From the NCBI GenBank assembly GCA_947462105.1, contig CANHNJ010000019.1, positions 1-46,332 of the forward strand: a stretch of DNA of 46,332 nt, read 5' to 3'. Positions 16,873-26,112 of the stretch are shown here, in pieces. A program made the translations under genes and the position numbers. Each line of letters opens with the position of its first letter. Position 1 is the first letter of the stretch. Source of the stretch: Alphaproteobacteria bacterium. Its GTDB lineage: Bacteria; Pseudomonadota; Alphaproteobacteria; Micropepsales; Micropepsaceae. The notes beneath the pieces are model-generated. The model did not search any database. It was not told the DNA's origin and saw nothing but the letters and a program-made list of their open reading frames with translations.

Positions 16873-19731
16873 ATGTCCGACAAGCCCGCCGAAAGCCCCG
16901 ATTTCCGGGCGACCCTTTTCCTGCCCGCCACCGATTTCCCCATGAAGGCGGGGCTGCCCGAAGCCGAGCCCAAATGGCTGGCCCGCTGGGCGCAAATGGA
17001 CCTGTACGGAAAGCTGCGGGCCAAGGCCAAGGGCCGGCCCCTGTTCCTGCTGCATGACGGCCCGATCTACGCCAATGGCGACATTCATTCCGGCACCGGC
17101 CTGAACCACATCCTGAAGGACTTCGTCGTCCGCAGCCAAGGCATGCTGGGCATGGACGCGCCCTATGTGCCCGGCTGGGACTGTCACGGCCTGCCCATCG
17201 AGTGGAAGGTCGAGGAGAAATTCCGCGAGGGCGGCCGCAACAAGGACGAGATTCCGAAGGACGAACTGCGCCGCGAATGCCGCACCTTCGCCAGCCACTG
17301 GCTGGGCGTGCAGCGCGAGCAGATCAAGCGCCTGGGCCAGATCGGCGATTTCGAGCGCCCCTACAAGACGATGGACTTTAAGGCCGAGGCGCGCATCGCC
17401 CGCGAGGCGATGAAGTTCGTCGAGAATGGCTTGCTCTATCGCGGCTTCCGCCCGGTGATGTGGTCGCCGATCGAGAAGACGGCGCTGGCCGATGCCGAGG
17501 TCGAGTATCACGAGAAGCAGTCGCCCGCGATCTATGTGAAATTCCCGCTGGTGAAGTCGTCACCTGAACTGGCGCACACCTTCATCGTGATCTGGACGAC
17601 GACGCCCTGGACCATTCCGGGCAACCGCGCCATCGCCTTCTCGCCAGAGATTTCCTACGGCCTCTATGAGGTGGCCGATGCCACCGATGGCTCACTGGCC
17701 CGCCCCAGCGAGCATCTGCTGCTGGCCGATACGCTGGCCGAGCAGGTCGCCAAGCATGCCAAGATGATGCTGTCGCGCATCCGCACCGTGCCCGCCGATG
17801 AATTGAAGGGCTTGGTGGCGGCGCATCCGCTGCGCAGCCTCGGCTACAATTTCGAAGTCCCCGTGCTGCCGGCCGCCTTCGTTACTGCCGACACCGGCAC
17901 CGGCTTCGTCCACAATGCGCCGGGTCATGGCGAGGACGATTTCGAGCTGCTGGTCGCCGCCGACCGCGACTATCCCAACAAGAATCCGGACGCCTTCAAC
18001 CTGATCCAGCCCGACGGCTCCTATGCGCCGCATGTGCCGCACTTTGCCGGCAAGCGCATCCTGACGCCGGAAGGCAAGGATGGCGATGCCAATGGTGCGG
18101 TGATCAAGGAACTGATCGCGCATGGCAAGCTGCTGGCCAAGGGCACGCTGCGCCATTCCTATCCGCATAGCTGGCGCTCCAAGGCGCCGGTGATCTTCCG
18201 CGCCACGCCGCAATGGTTCGTCGCCATCGATGAACCCTTCCTGAACGGCAAGACGCTGCGCGAGCTGGCGCTGGAAGCGGTCCGCAAAACCGACTGGTAT
18301 CCGCCACGCGGCGAGAACCGCATCGGCGCGATGGTGGAAAGCCGCCCCGACTGGGTGCTGTCGCGCCAGCGCGCCTGGGGCGTGCCGTTGGCCATCTTCG
18401 TCGACAAGGCGAGCGGCCTGGTGCTGAACGACAAGGCGGTGTTCGACCGCATCGAGCAGGCGTTCGAGGAAGAGGGCGCCGATGCCTGGTTCACCGCGCC
18501 GCCGTCGCGCTTCCTGGGCGCAGATCGCAACCCGGATGATTTCGAACAGGTCACTGACATTCTCGATGTCTGGTTCGATTCCGGCTCGACCCACAGCTTC
18601 GTATTCGAAAAGCCCATCAACGAGGCCTGGCCGCAGGCAGAGCAGGCCGACCTCTATCTCGAAGGCTCCGACCAGCATCGTGGCTGGTTCCAGTCCTCGC
18701 TGCTGGAAAGCGTCGGCACCCGTGGCCGCGCGCCGTACAAGGGCGTGCTGACGCACGGCTTCGTCCTCGACAAGGAAGGACGCAAGATGTCCAAGTCGCT
18801 GGGCAACACCCTAGCGCCGCAGGTCATCGCCGAGAAGAACGGCGCCGAGATCCTGCGCCTGTGGGCGGCCTCCAGCGATTTCACCGAAGACCTGCGCATC
18901 GGTGACGACATCATCAAGGCCAACATCGAATCCTATCGCCGCCTGCGCAATACGATCCGCTTCATGCTGGCCAATTTGTCGGGCTTCGACGAAAAGGAGC
19001 GCATCGACCGCGACGCCATGCCGGAGCTGGAGCGCTTCATGCTGGCGCGGCTGGCCGAGCTGGACGCGCAGGTCCGCGCCGCCTATCGCGCCTTCGACTT
19101 CAATCTTGTCACCACGACGCTGTTCAATTTCTGCACCAATGACCTCTCGGCCTTCTATTTCGACATCCGCAAGGACGCACTCTATTGCGACCGCGCCGAC
19201 AGCATCCGCCGCCGCAGTGTCCGCACCGTCAGCGACGAAATCTTCCGGCGTGTCGTCACCTGGTTCGCGCCCATCCTCTGCTTCACCATGGAAGAAGCCT
19301 GGACGACGCGGTTCCCGGACCAGAGCGTGCATCTGCACGACTTCTTCGCCGTGCCCGCCGACTGGGCCGATACCGAACTGCTGGCCAAGTGGAAGCGCCT
19401 GCGCGAACTGCGCCGCGCCGTCACCGGGGCGCTGGAACTGCAGCGCGCCGAAAAACTGATCGGTTCCAGCCTGGAAGCGTCCGTAACGCTGCAACTGGCC
19501 GATCCCGCCGACCTGGCCCTGTTCGACACGGTGGATTTGACCGAGATCGCCATCACCTCTGCCGCCAATGTCGTGACGCTGGCGCAAAGCGACGCGCCGC
19601 CGGGCTTCGCCGCCGTGGAGATCGTGCGCGCCGAGGGCGAGAAGTGCGACCGCTGCTGGCGGGTGCTGCCGGAAGTTGTGGCCAACACCCAGCACATCTG
19701 CAACCGCTGCACCCATGCCGTCGCAGGCTGA
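16873..19731 (+). CDS. ileS: Isoleucine--tRNA ligase, with HSGT in place of HIGH
   Basis: 952 aa from ATG 16873. Class I synthetase that charges tRNA-Ile and edits valine. Seen: catalytic entry GPIYANGDIHSGTGLNHILK, where the usual HIGH signature is HSGT (residues 72-75); editing-domain region TTTPWTIPGNRA and the GTGFVHNAPGHGEDDF segment; KMSKSLGN in the core (around 18784); and a C-terminal zinc finger with CDRCWRVLP and CNRC. The first H and the G of HIGH are kept. The length is typical for bacterial IleRS. lspA starts four bases after its stop. Confidence 0.97.
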   Translation: MSDKPAESPDFRATLFLPATDFPMKAGLPEAEPKWLARWAQMDLYGKLRAKAKGRPLFLLHDGPIYANGDIHSGTGLNHILKDFVVRSQGMLGMDAPYVPGWDCHGLPIEWKVEEKFREGGRNKDEIPKDELRRECRTFASHWLGVQREQIKRLGQIGDFERPYKTMDFKAEARIAREAMKFVENGLLYRGFRPVMWSPIEKTALADAEVEYHEKQSPAIYVKFPLVKSSPELAHTFIVIWTTTPWTIPGNRAIAFSPEISYGLYEVADATDGSLARPSEHLLLADTLAEQVAKHAKMMLSRIRTVPADELKGLVAAHPLRSLGYNFEVPVLPAAFVTADTGTGFVHNAPGHGEDDFELLVAADRDYPNKNPDAFNLIQPDGSYAPHVPHFAGKRILTPEGKDGDANGAVIKELIAHGKLLAKGTLRHSYPHSWRSKAPVIFRATPQWFVAIDEPFLNGKTLRELALEAVRKTDWYPPRGENRIGAMVESRPDWVLSRQRAWGVPLAIFVDKASGLVLNDKAVFDRIEQAFEEEGADAWFTAPPSRFLGADRNPDDFEQVTDILDVWFDSGSTHSFVFEKPINEAWPQAEQADLYLEGSDQHRGWFQSSLLESVGTRGRAPYKGVLTHGFVLDKEGRKMSKSLGNTLAPQVIAEKNGAEILRLWAASSDFTEDLRIGDDIIKANIESYRRLRNTIRFMLANLSGFDEKERIDRDAMPELERFMLARLAELDAQVRAAYRAFDFNLVTTTLFNFCTNDLSAFYFDIRKDALYCDRADSIRRRSVRTVSDEIFRRVVTWFAPILCFTMEEAWTTRFPDQSVHLHDFFAVPADWADTELLAKWKRLRELRRAVTGALELQRAEKLIGSSLEASVTLQLADPADLALFDTVDLTEIAITSAANVVTLAQSDAPPGFAAVEIVRAEGEKCDRCWRVLPEVVANTQHICNRCTHAVAG

Positions 19732-19734
19732 CCC

Positions 19735-20259
19735 GTGAGCGATGCCGTCCTCGCAGAATTGGGTCAGCGCCGCCTGCGCCTGATCGGCCTTGTCATGGCC
19801 GTAACGGCCTTCGTGGCCGACCAGGGCCACAAGCTCGCCATGCTCTATGGCCTCGGCTTTGCCGACCTGCTGCCGGGGGAGGGTGTCCGCGTCACCTCCT
19901 TTTTCAACCTGGTCATGGTCTGGAACCCCGGCATTTCCTATGGCCTCTTCCCGGCCAACGGGCCGCTGGGCGCCGGACTGCAGATAGGCCTGACGCTGGC
20001 AATGATCGGGTTTTTGTCCTGGTGGCTGTGGAAATCCAGCGTCCTGGCGGTGACCGTGGGCTGCGGCCTGGTGATCGGCGGGGGGCTGGGGAACCTGCTG
20101 GACCGGCTGGTCTATGGGAAAGTGGCCGATTTTTTCCACTTTCACGGTTTCGGCTATGACTGGTATGTCTTCAATATTGCGGATGTGGCTGTGACGCTGG
20201 GGGCGGTCGCGTTCATCTATGATGTGATCAAGCCGTCGGAGAGTATCAAAGATGCGTAA
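19735..20259 (+). CDS. lspA: Lipoprotein signal peptidase (signal peptidase II)
   Basis: 174 aa from GTG 19735. LspA cuts the signal peptide of diacylated prolipoproteins in the inner membrane. Four membrane helices are visible. The conserved boxes are VADQGHKL, FFNLVMVWNPGISYGLF, GGGLGNLLDRLVYGKVADFF with catalytic D123, and YVFNIADVAVTLG with D150. In the second box the usual N-x-G-(A/I)-(A/S)-F/Y-G is kept. It overlaps the following DUF3035 lipoprotein gene by eight bases, so the enzyme and one likely substrate are translationally linked. Confidence 0.97.
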   Translation: MSDAVLAELGQRRLRLIGLVMAVTAFVADQGHKLAMLYGLGFADLLPGEGVRVTSFFNLVMVWNPGISYGLFPANGPLGAGLQIGLTLAMIGFLSWWLWKSSVLAVTVGCGLVIGGGLGNLLDRLVYGKVADFFHFHGFGYDWYVFNIADVAVTLGAVAFIYDVIKPSESIKDA

Positions 20260-20785
20260 TACCCCCATTACCCGGCTGACCTTGGGCCTGACCGTCGCCG
20301 CCGCGCTTTGTGGTTGCCAGTCCCTGCGCGAATCTGCGGGCCTGACCAAGGCCTCGCCAGACGAGTTCGCCGTCACCACCAAGGCGCCGCTGGTGATCCC
20401 GCCGGGCTTCAACCTGATGCCGCCGACGCCAGGCGCCGCCCCCACCAACACGCCGGATTCCGCCAGCGCCGCCACCAGCGCCATGTTCGGTGGCGACACC
20501 GCCACCGTCGCTTCCAACATCACCGGCAATTATTCCGCCGGCGAGCGCATGCTGCTGGCCTCGGCCGGCGTCAATCGCGCGGACCCCGGCATTCGCCAGC
20601 GCCTGCAGTCCGACAGCGGCACGATGCAGGGCGCCGACGCCAGCTTCACGGCGCGCCTGCTGGGCACGCCGGCCCAGGCCGGCAGCGGCACCATCAATGC
20701 CGATGCGGAGTTCGAGCGCCGCCGTGGCGTGGCCGCGCGGCCGGCCCCCCGTGCTTCGAGCGGCGGCTGGTTTGACTGGTTCTGA
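20252..20785 (+). CDS. DUF3035 lipoprotein
   Basis: 177 aa. The signal MRNTPITRLTLGLTVAAALC leads to GC at the lipobox, predicting outer- or inner-membrane lipidation. The family core SPDEFAVTTKAPLVIPPGFN and LMPPTPGAAPTN is typical of DUF3035, common in alphaproteobacteria directly after lspA. The remainder is Ala/Ser/Gly-rich and probably flexible, ending in GGWFDWF. The function is unknown; a role in envelope assembly has been suggested for similar lipoproteins only by context. The start overlaps the lspA 3' end. Confidence 0.9.
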   Translation: MRNTPITRLTLGLTVAAALCGCQSLRESAGLTKASPDEFAVTTKAPLVIPPGFNLMPPTPGAAPTNTPDSASAATSAMFGGDTATVASNITGNYSAGERMLLASAGVNRADPGIRQRLQSDSGTMQGADASFTARLLGTPAQAGSGTINADAEFERRRGVAARPAPRASSGGWFDWF

Positions 20786-20789
20786 TTTT

Positions 20790-22211
20790 TTGAATGGTCG
20801 CACGGCCAACCAGGAAACCGCTCGCGTCGTTGCGTGTGCGGCAGCATCATCTCGCCGTTCGCGTTTTTCCTGGCCGATGCTCCTGGGGGTCGGCGCTCTC
20901 GCGCTTCTGACACCAGCGGCGGCGCAATCGCCGGCGCGCGAAGTGCGCGGCGGCCAGACTTTCCAGTTTGCGCTCGCCAACGGCATGCAGGTGCTGGTGA
21001 TCCCCGATCACCGCGCCCCCGTCGCCACCCAGATGCTGTGGTTCAAGGTCGGCGCGGTTGATGATCCCGCCGGCATTTCCGGCATGGCGCATTTCTTCGA
21101 GCACATGATGTTCCGCGGCACCAAGAAGGTGCCGGGCGAAGGCTTCACCCAGGCCATTGCCCGCAATGGCGGCGAGAGCAACGCCTTCACCTTCTACGAC
21201 TACACCGCCTATTACGAACAGATCGCCAAGGACCGGCTGCCGCTGGCGATGCAGATGGAAGCCGACCGCATCGCCAACCTCGACCTCTCAGACGCCAATG
21301 TCGCCACCGAGCGCGAGATCGTCATGGAAGAGCGCCGCATGCGCACCGAGAACGATCCGCAAAGCCTTATGGGCGAGCAGATGAACGCGGCGCTGCACCT
21401 GTCGCATCCCTATGGCCGCCCCGTGGTGGGCTGGATGGAAGAGCTGCGCCATATCGACCGCGCCAGCGCCAGCGATTTCTATCGCAGGCATTATGCCCCC
21501 AACAACGCCATCCTGGTGGTGGCGGGCGATGTCACGGCGGAAGATGTGCGGGTGATGGCGCAAAAGGAATATGGCGGGCTGCCCGCCCGGCCGCTGGCGC
21601 AGCGGGCGGAGAACGCCCATCCGCCCCGCCTGACGGAATCGCGGCTGCGCATCACGCGCGACGACGCCAAGGTGCCGGTCTTCAGCCGCACCTATCGTGT
21701 GCCGTCCTATGCCACGGCGCAGCCGGGCCGCGCCGAGGCGCTGGAGACGATGGCGCAGGCGCTGGGCGGCGACCAGACCTCGCTGCTCTATCGCGTGCTG
21801 GTGGAACAGCGGAAGCTGGCCACCGAAGTGGGCGCCTCCTATGACGGCTATCGCCGCGACATGGGCGAGTTCAGCCTCTATGCCGTGCCGCGCCCCGGCG
21901 TGACGCTGGAAAATCTCGAACGCGCGCTGGACGAGGTGCTGGCCACCGCCGCCCGCACCGCGCCCACCGGCCCCGACCTGGATCGCGCCAAGACGCAGTT
22001 GATCGCCGCCGTCACGTTCCGGCGCGACAGCCAGTACCAGATGGCCAGTGCGTATGGTCAGGCGCTGACCATTGGCCTGACGGTGGACGATGTGAACGCC
22101 TGGCCGCAGCGCATCCGCGCCGTCAGCGCCAATGCCGTGCGCAGCGCGGCTGCCGGCCTGAACCGGGCCGAGTCGGTGACGGGCTTTCTCCTGCCGGGTG
22201 GGGGCAAGTAA
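20790..22211 (+). CDS. M16 family zinc metallopeptidase, catalytic subunit
   Basis: About 473 aa if started at TTG 20790; ATG 20877 is the alternative and neither has a clear ribosome site. A signal-like segment (SRRSRFSWPMLLGVGALALL) precedes AAAQ, so export to the periplasm is likely. The inverted zinc motif HFFEH (in GMAHFFEHMMFRGT, about residue 101) and the downstream glutamate region ATEREIVMEERRMRTEND give an active M16 (pitrilysin/processing peptidase) site. It overlaps the next M16 gene by TAATG. The pair resembles PqqL/YmxG-like heterodimers in which one subunit is catalytic. Confidence 0.92.
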   Translation: MNGRTANQETARVVACAAASSRRSRFSWPMLLGVGALALLTPAAAQSPAREVRGGQTFQFALANGMQVLVIPDHRAPVATQMLWFKVGAVDDPAGISGMAHFFEHMMFRGTKKVPGEGFTQAIARNGGESNAFTFYDYTAYYEQIAKDRLPLAMQMEADRIANLDLSDANVATEREIVMEERRMRTENDPQSLMGEQMNAALHLSHPYGRPVVGWMEELRHIDRASASDFYRRHYAPNNAILVVAGDVTAEDVRVMAQKEYGGLPARPLAQRAENAHPPRLTESRLRITRDDAKVPVFSRTYRVPSYATAQPGRAEALETMAQALGGDQTSLLYRVLVEQRKLATEVGASYDGYRRDMGEFSLYAVPRPGVTLENLERALDEVLATAARTAPTGPDLDRAKTQLIAAVTFRRDSQYQMASAYGQALTIGLTVDDVNAWPQRIRAVSANAVRSAAAGLNRAESVTGFLLPGGGK

Positions 22212-23557
22212 TGCAGCGTCTGCTGGCCATCCTCCTGCTCGCCCTGACCGCGTTGCCCGCGACCGCCGCCGAAGTGCGCAACATCGATCTGGGCAAGCAG
22301 GCGCAGGTCTGGTTCGTCGAGGATCACACCGTTCCCATCGTGTCGTTCAGCGTTTCGCTGCCTGGCGGCTCGGCGCATGATCCGCGCGCCAAGCCCGGCC
22401 TGGCCGCGATCACGGCCGCGATGATGGATGAGGGCGCGGGCAACCTGAATTCCGCCGCCTTCCATCAGGCGCTGGCGGCCAAGGCGATCCAGTTCTCGGC
22501 CCGGGCGGAACGCGATTTCACCGTCATCAGTGTTTCGAGCCTTGCCGCCGATGCGGGCGAGGCCATGCGCCTGCTGCAACTGGCGCTGACCCGCCCGCGT
22601 TTCGACAATGAGCCGCTGGCGCGGGTGCGCGCCTCCATCATCCAGTCGCTGGAGCAGGATGCCGCCGAGCCGGGGCAGGTGGCGGCGCGCGCCTTCATGC
22701 GCGACTTCTTCAATGGCCATCCTTACGGGCATGCCAGCAATGGCGATGTCGCCAGCGTCAATGCGGTGACGCAGGCCGACCTACGCGCCTTCGCCAAGGG
22801 CCACTGGGTCAAGAACGGGCTCAAGATCGCGCTGGCGGGCGATATCACCCAGGCCGCCGTGACGCGGCTGCTGGGCCAGACCTTCGCGCCGCTGCCGGGC
22901 ACGGCCGTGGCGCCGCCGCGCGATGTCGGGCGGCTGGGCCGTCCCGGCGTGCATATCGTGCCGATGAATGTGCCGCAGCCGGCGGCGGTGTTCGGCCTGC
23001 CGGGCATCATGCGCAGCGATCCCGATTTCATTCCCGGCTACGTCGCCAACTATATTCTTGGCGGCGGTGGCTTCTCGTCGCGCCTGATGGACGAGGTGCG
23101 CACCAAGCGCGGTCTGACCTATGGCGTTTCCACCAGCCTCAATCCCTATGCCAAGGCAAGCGTGATGATCGGCCAGGTGGGCACGCGTGCCAACGCCATC
23201 AACCAGACGCTGCAGGTGGTGCGCCAGACCATGACCGATTTCGCCGCCCAGGGCCCAACCCAGGCCGAGCTGGACGACGCCAAGACCTATCTGACGGGCT
23301 CGTTCCCGCTGGCCTTCGCCTCCAACACCGGTATCGCGGCGCAGTTGGGCACCTTCCAGCGCCAGGGACTGGATGTGGGCTATGTCGTGCGCCGCAACAG
23401 CCTCATCCAGGCCGTGACCATCGAGGATGTGCGCCGGGCCGCGCGTCGACTGTTCGATCCCGCGCGGCTGACCGTCATCGTGGCGGGCAGCCCCGGCGGC
23501 GGCGCAAAGCCGGTGGATAAGCCTGCCGCACCGCCCGCCAAGCCGCCGCAGCCGTAG
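22211..23557 (+). CDS. M16 family peptidase-like protein, non-catalytic subunit
   Basis: 448 aa. Signal peptide MQRLLAILLLALTALPATAA, then the M16 fold. At the place of the zinc motif it reads GLAAITAAMMDEGAGNLNSA, so the H-x-x-E-H pair is missing and the protein cannot bind the catalytic zinc. The C-terminal half keeps the substrate-binding pattern MDEVRTKRGLTYGVSTSLNP (R/Y pair). This is the classic companion to an active M16 subunit. Its start overlaps the catalytic gene stop (TAATG), so the two are very likely made together and act as a periplasmic complex. Substrate unknown. Confidence 0.92.
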   Translation: MQRLLAILLLALTALPATAAEVRNIDLGKQAQVWFVEDHTVPIVSFSVSLPGGSAHDPRAKPGLAAITAAMMDEGAGNLNSAAFHQALAAKAIQFSARAERDFTVISVSSLAADAGEAMRLLQLALTRPRFDNEPLARVRASIIQSLEQDAAEPGQVAARAFMRDFFNGHPYGHASNGDVASVNAVTQADLRAFAKGHWVKNGLKIALAGDITQAAVTRLLGQTFAPLPGTAVAPPRDVGRLGRPGVHIVPMNVPQPAAVFGLPGIMRSDPDFIPGYVANYILGGGGFSSRLMDEVRTKRGLTYGVSTSLNPYAKASVMIGQVGTRANAINQTLQVVRQTMTDFAAQGPTQAELDDAKTYLTGSFPLAFASNTGIAAQLGTFQRQGLDVGYVVRRNSLIQAVTIEDVRRAARRLFDPARLTVIVAGSPGGGAKPVDKPAAPPAKPPQP

Positions 23558-23691
23558 CGATCCTGCTACAAAAAGCGCGGTCCTTTTGCGTCGTGGGTTC
23601 GTCGCGCGTGCTCACGTATGCTGGATAGGCTCCGTGCGCGCTCCTGCCCACGCCGCAAAATTCCTCGCGCCTGTGATGTGCCAAGCCCAGT

Positions 23692-25452
23692 ATGAGTAAA
23701 ATCCGCCGCCTGTCAGAAGGTACAGTAAATCGCATCGCCGCTGGCGAGGTGGTCGAGCGCCCGGCTGCCGCCATCAAGGAACTGGTGGAGAATGCGATGG
23801 ATGCGGGCGCGACCCGCATCGCCATCGCCACCAGCAATGGCGGCGCCGACCTGCTGCTGGTGGAAGATGACGGCATCGGCATGAGCGCGGCGGAACTCAT
23901 GCTGGCGATCGAACGCCACGCCACCTCCAAGCTGCCGGTGGCGAATGGTGAGGATGATCTCTCCCACATCGTGACGATGGGGTTTCGCGGCGAGGCGCTG
24001 CCCAGCATCGGCGCGGTGTCGCGGCTGACGCTGGCCAGCCGCACCAGCGATGGCGAGGCGGCGCAGATCAGTGTGGAGGGCGGCACCGTGCGGGGCCCGT
24101 CGCCAGCTGGATTCCTGGGCAGCGGCCAGCATGGCACCCGCGCCGAAGTGCGCGAGCTGTTCTACGCCACGCCCGCGCGCTTGAAATTCCTCAAAAGCGC
24201 GCGGTCGGAAGACCTCGCCATCACCGACATGGTCAAGCGGCTGGCGATGTCGCGGCCCGAAATCGGCTTCACCCTGACGATGGACGGGCGCACCACGCTT
24301 GATCTGCCGCCTGCGGGCCGGCTGGGTCGGCTGGCGAAGATCATGGGCCGCGAGTTCGGCGACAATGCCGTAGAGATCGATGCGGTGCGCGAAGGCGTGA
24401 CGCTGACCGGCTATGCTGGCCTGCCGACGTACAATCGCGCCAACGCGGCGATGCAGTTCCTCTTCGTCAATGGCCGCCCGGTGCGCGACAAGCTGCTGGT
24501 GGGCGCGGTGCGCGGCGCCTATGCCGATTTCCTGGCGCGCGACCGCCACCCGGCGCTGGCGCTGTTCGTCGCGTGCGATCCGGCTTTTGTCGATGTGAAT
24601 GTCCATCCCGCCAAGACCGAAGTGCGCTTCCGTGATGCCGGGCTGGTGCGCGGGTTGATCGTGGGCGCCCTGAAGCATGCTTTAAGCGCGGCGGGGCATC
24701 GCGCGTCCAATACGGTGGCAGGCGCGGCGCTGGCAGCATTTTCACGCGAACCGTCGCCGTTCCAGTCGCCGAATATCTTTTCCGCAGTCGGTGTGCGCGA
24801 GGCGGCGCCATCCTACAGCGCGGTGCCGCTGTCGGTGCGCATGGAAGACGTGACAGACGCGCCCTTGGCGGAACAGCCCCTGGGTGTCGCCCGCGCCCAG
24901 TTGCACGAAACCTATGTCGTGGCCCAGACGGCCGATGGCATCGTCATCGTCGATCAGCATGCCGCGCATGAGCGGCTGGTCTATGAGCGGATGAAGACGG
25001 CGCTGGCCAATGGCGGCATCGCCAGGCAACCCTTGCTGATCCCCGAAGTGGTCGACCTCGATCCCGCCGAGGTGACGCGGGTGACATCACGCGCCGCCGA
25101 ACTGGCAGAGCTGGGACTGGTGATCGAAAGCTTTGGCCCCGATGCGGTGGTGGTGCGCGAAGTGCCCGCCATGCTGGGCAAGCTGGATGTGAAGGGACTG
25201 GTGCGCGACCTGGCCGACGAGATCGCCGAGACCGGCAACGCGCTGGCCCTGAAGGAAAAGCTGGAAGAGGTGGCGGGCACGCTGGCCTGCCACATGAGCG
25301 TGCGCGCCGGACGGCGATTGAATGCCGAGGAGATGAACCAGTTGCTGCGCGAGATGGAAGCGACGCCGCACAGCGGCCAGTGCAACCATGGCCGCCCGAC
25401 TTACGTCGAACTGAAACTGAGCGACATCGAGAAGTTATTCGGCCGCCGTTAA
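23692..25452 (+). CDS. mutL: DNA mismatch repair protein MutL, endonuclease type
   Basis: 586 aa. MutL links mismatch recognition by MutS to strand removal. The N-terminal GHKL ATPase is intact: [39 protein letters not shown]. The linker is about residues 330-390. The C-terminal domain carries [12 protein letters not shown] (from D421), the DQHA-x2-E-x4-E endonuclease motif, and CNHGRP (from C564), both parts of the metal site. Thus this MutL probably nicks DNA itself, as expected in a bacterium without MutH. Its last 18 bases overlap the convergent rsmD. Confidence 0.97.
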   Translation: MSKIRRLSEGTVNRIAAGEVVERPAAAIKELVENAMDAGATRIAIATSNGGADLLLVEDDGIGMSAAELMLAIERHATSKLPVANGEDDLSHIVTMGFRGEALPSIGAVSRLTLASRTSDGEAAQISVEGGTVRGPSPAGFLGSGQHGTRAEVRELFYATPARLKFLKSARSEDLAITDMVKRLAMSRPEIGFTLTMDGRTTLDLPPAGRLGRLAKIMGREFGDNAVEIDAVREGVTLTGYAGLPTYNRANAAMQFLFVNGRPVRDKLLVGAVRGAYADFLARDRHPALALFVACDPAFVDVNVHPAKTEVRFRDAGLVRGLIVGALKHALSAAGHRASNTVAGAALAAFSREPSPFQSPNIFSAVGVREAAPSYSAVPLSVRMEDVTDAPLAEQPLGVARAQLHETYVVAQTADGIVIVDQHAAHERLVYERMKTALANGGIARQPLLIPEVVDLDPAEVTRVTSRAAELAELGLVIESFGPDAVVVREVPAMLGKLDVKGLVRDLADEIAETGNALALKEKLEEVAGTLACHMSVRAGRRLNAEEMNQLLREMEATPHSGQCNHGRPTYVELKLSDIEKLFGRR

Positions 25453-26001
25453 GAGCGTCACCCGCGTCTCGCCATAATCGCGCGCGTCCTGCAGGTCGTA
25501 ACCCGTGTGGTCGAGGGTTTCGTCCGCCGCCGTTTCCACCACCACCACCGCGCCCGGTGTCAGCCAGCCACCCGTCTTGAGCGATGCGAGGCACTTGTCC
25601 GCCAGCCCCTTGCGATAGGGCGGATCGAGAAAGGCGAGATCGAAGGGGCCGCCGCTGCCGGTATTGACCGGTCCCAGGTCTGCGGCATCGCGCCGCCATA
25701 TCTTCGATATGCCGGTCAGGCCCAGCGCCTCGATGTTCTGGCGCTGCAGGGCGCGGCTTTCCGCATCATCATCGACAAACAGGCAGAACTTTGCGCCGCG
25801 CGACAGCGCCTCGATCCCCAGGGCCCCTGTTCCAGCAAAGAGATCGATTGCGGAGGCGCCTTCCAGCGCGAAATCGCCCAGGTCACGATGCGCCAGGATA
25901 TTGAACAGCGCCTGGCGCACCTTGTCGGAGGTGGGACGCACGCGGGCGTCAGAGGGCGCAACCAGCGCGCGCCCGCCATGCTTGCCGCCTACAACCCGCA
26001 T
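25435..26001 (-). CDS. rsmD: 16S rRNA (guanine-966 N2)-methyltransferase RsmD
   Basis: 188 aa. RsmD methylates G966 of 16S rRNA in the assembled 30S subunit using SAM. Seen: start [31 protein letters not shown] (the family signature), SAM loop [18 protein letters not shown], and the catalytic loop FLDPPYRKG (DPPY). The normal length is about 185 aa. It overlaps mutL tail-to-tail by 18 bases. It is divergent from the MFS gene, with a 111-base gap for both promoters. Confidence 0.95.
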   Translation of the reverse strand: MRVVGGKHGGRALVAPSDARVRPTSDKVRQALFNILAHRDLGDFALEGASAIDLFAGTGALGIEALSRGAKFCLFVDDDAESRALQRQNIEALGLTGISKIWRRDAADLGPVNTGSGGPFDLAFLDPPYRKGLADKCLASLKTGGWLTPGAVVVVETAADETLDHTGYDLQDARDYGETRVTLLTAAE

Positions 26002-26112
26002 ATTTTCTCGCTGCGCTGCGTCATTGACCCTCTATCACCCCCTAGCTAACGTGCCCGGAACTTCAAAACAATAAGTTCAAATCAGAACAACCGCCTTGGG
26101 GAGAAGACCGTC

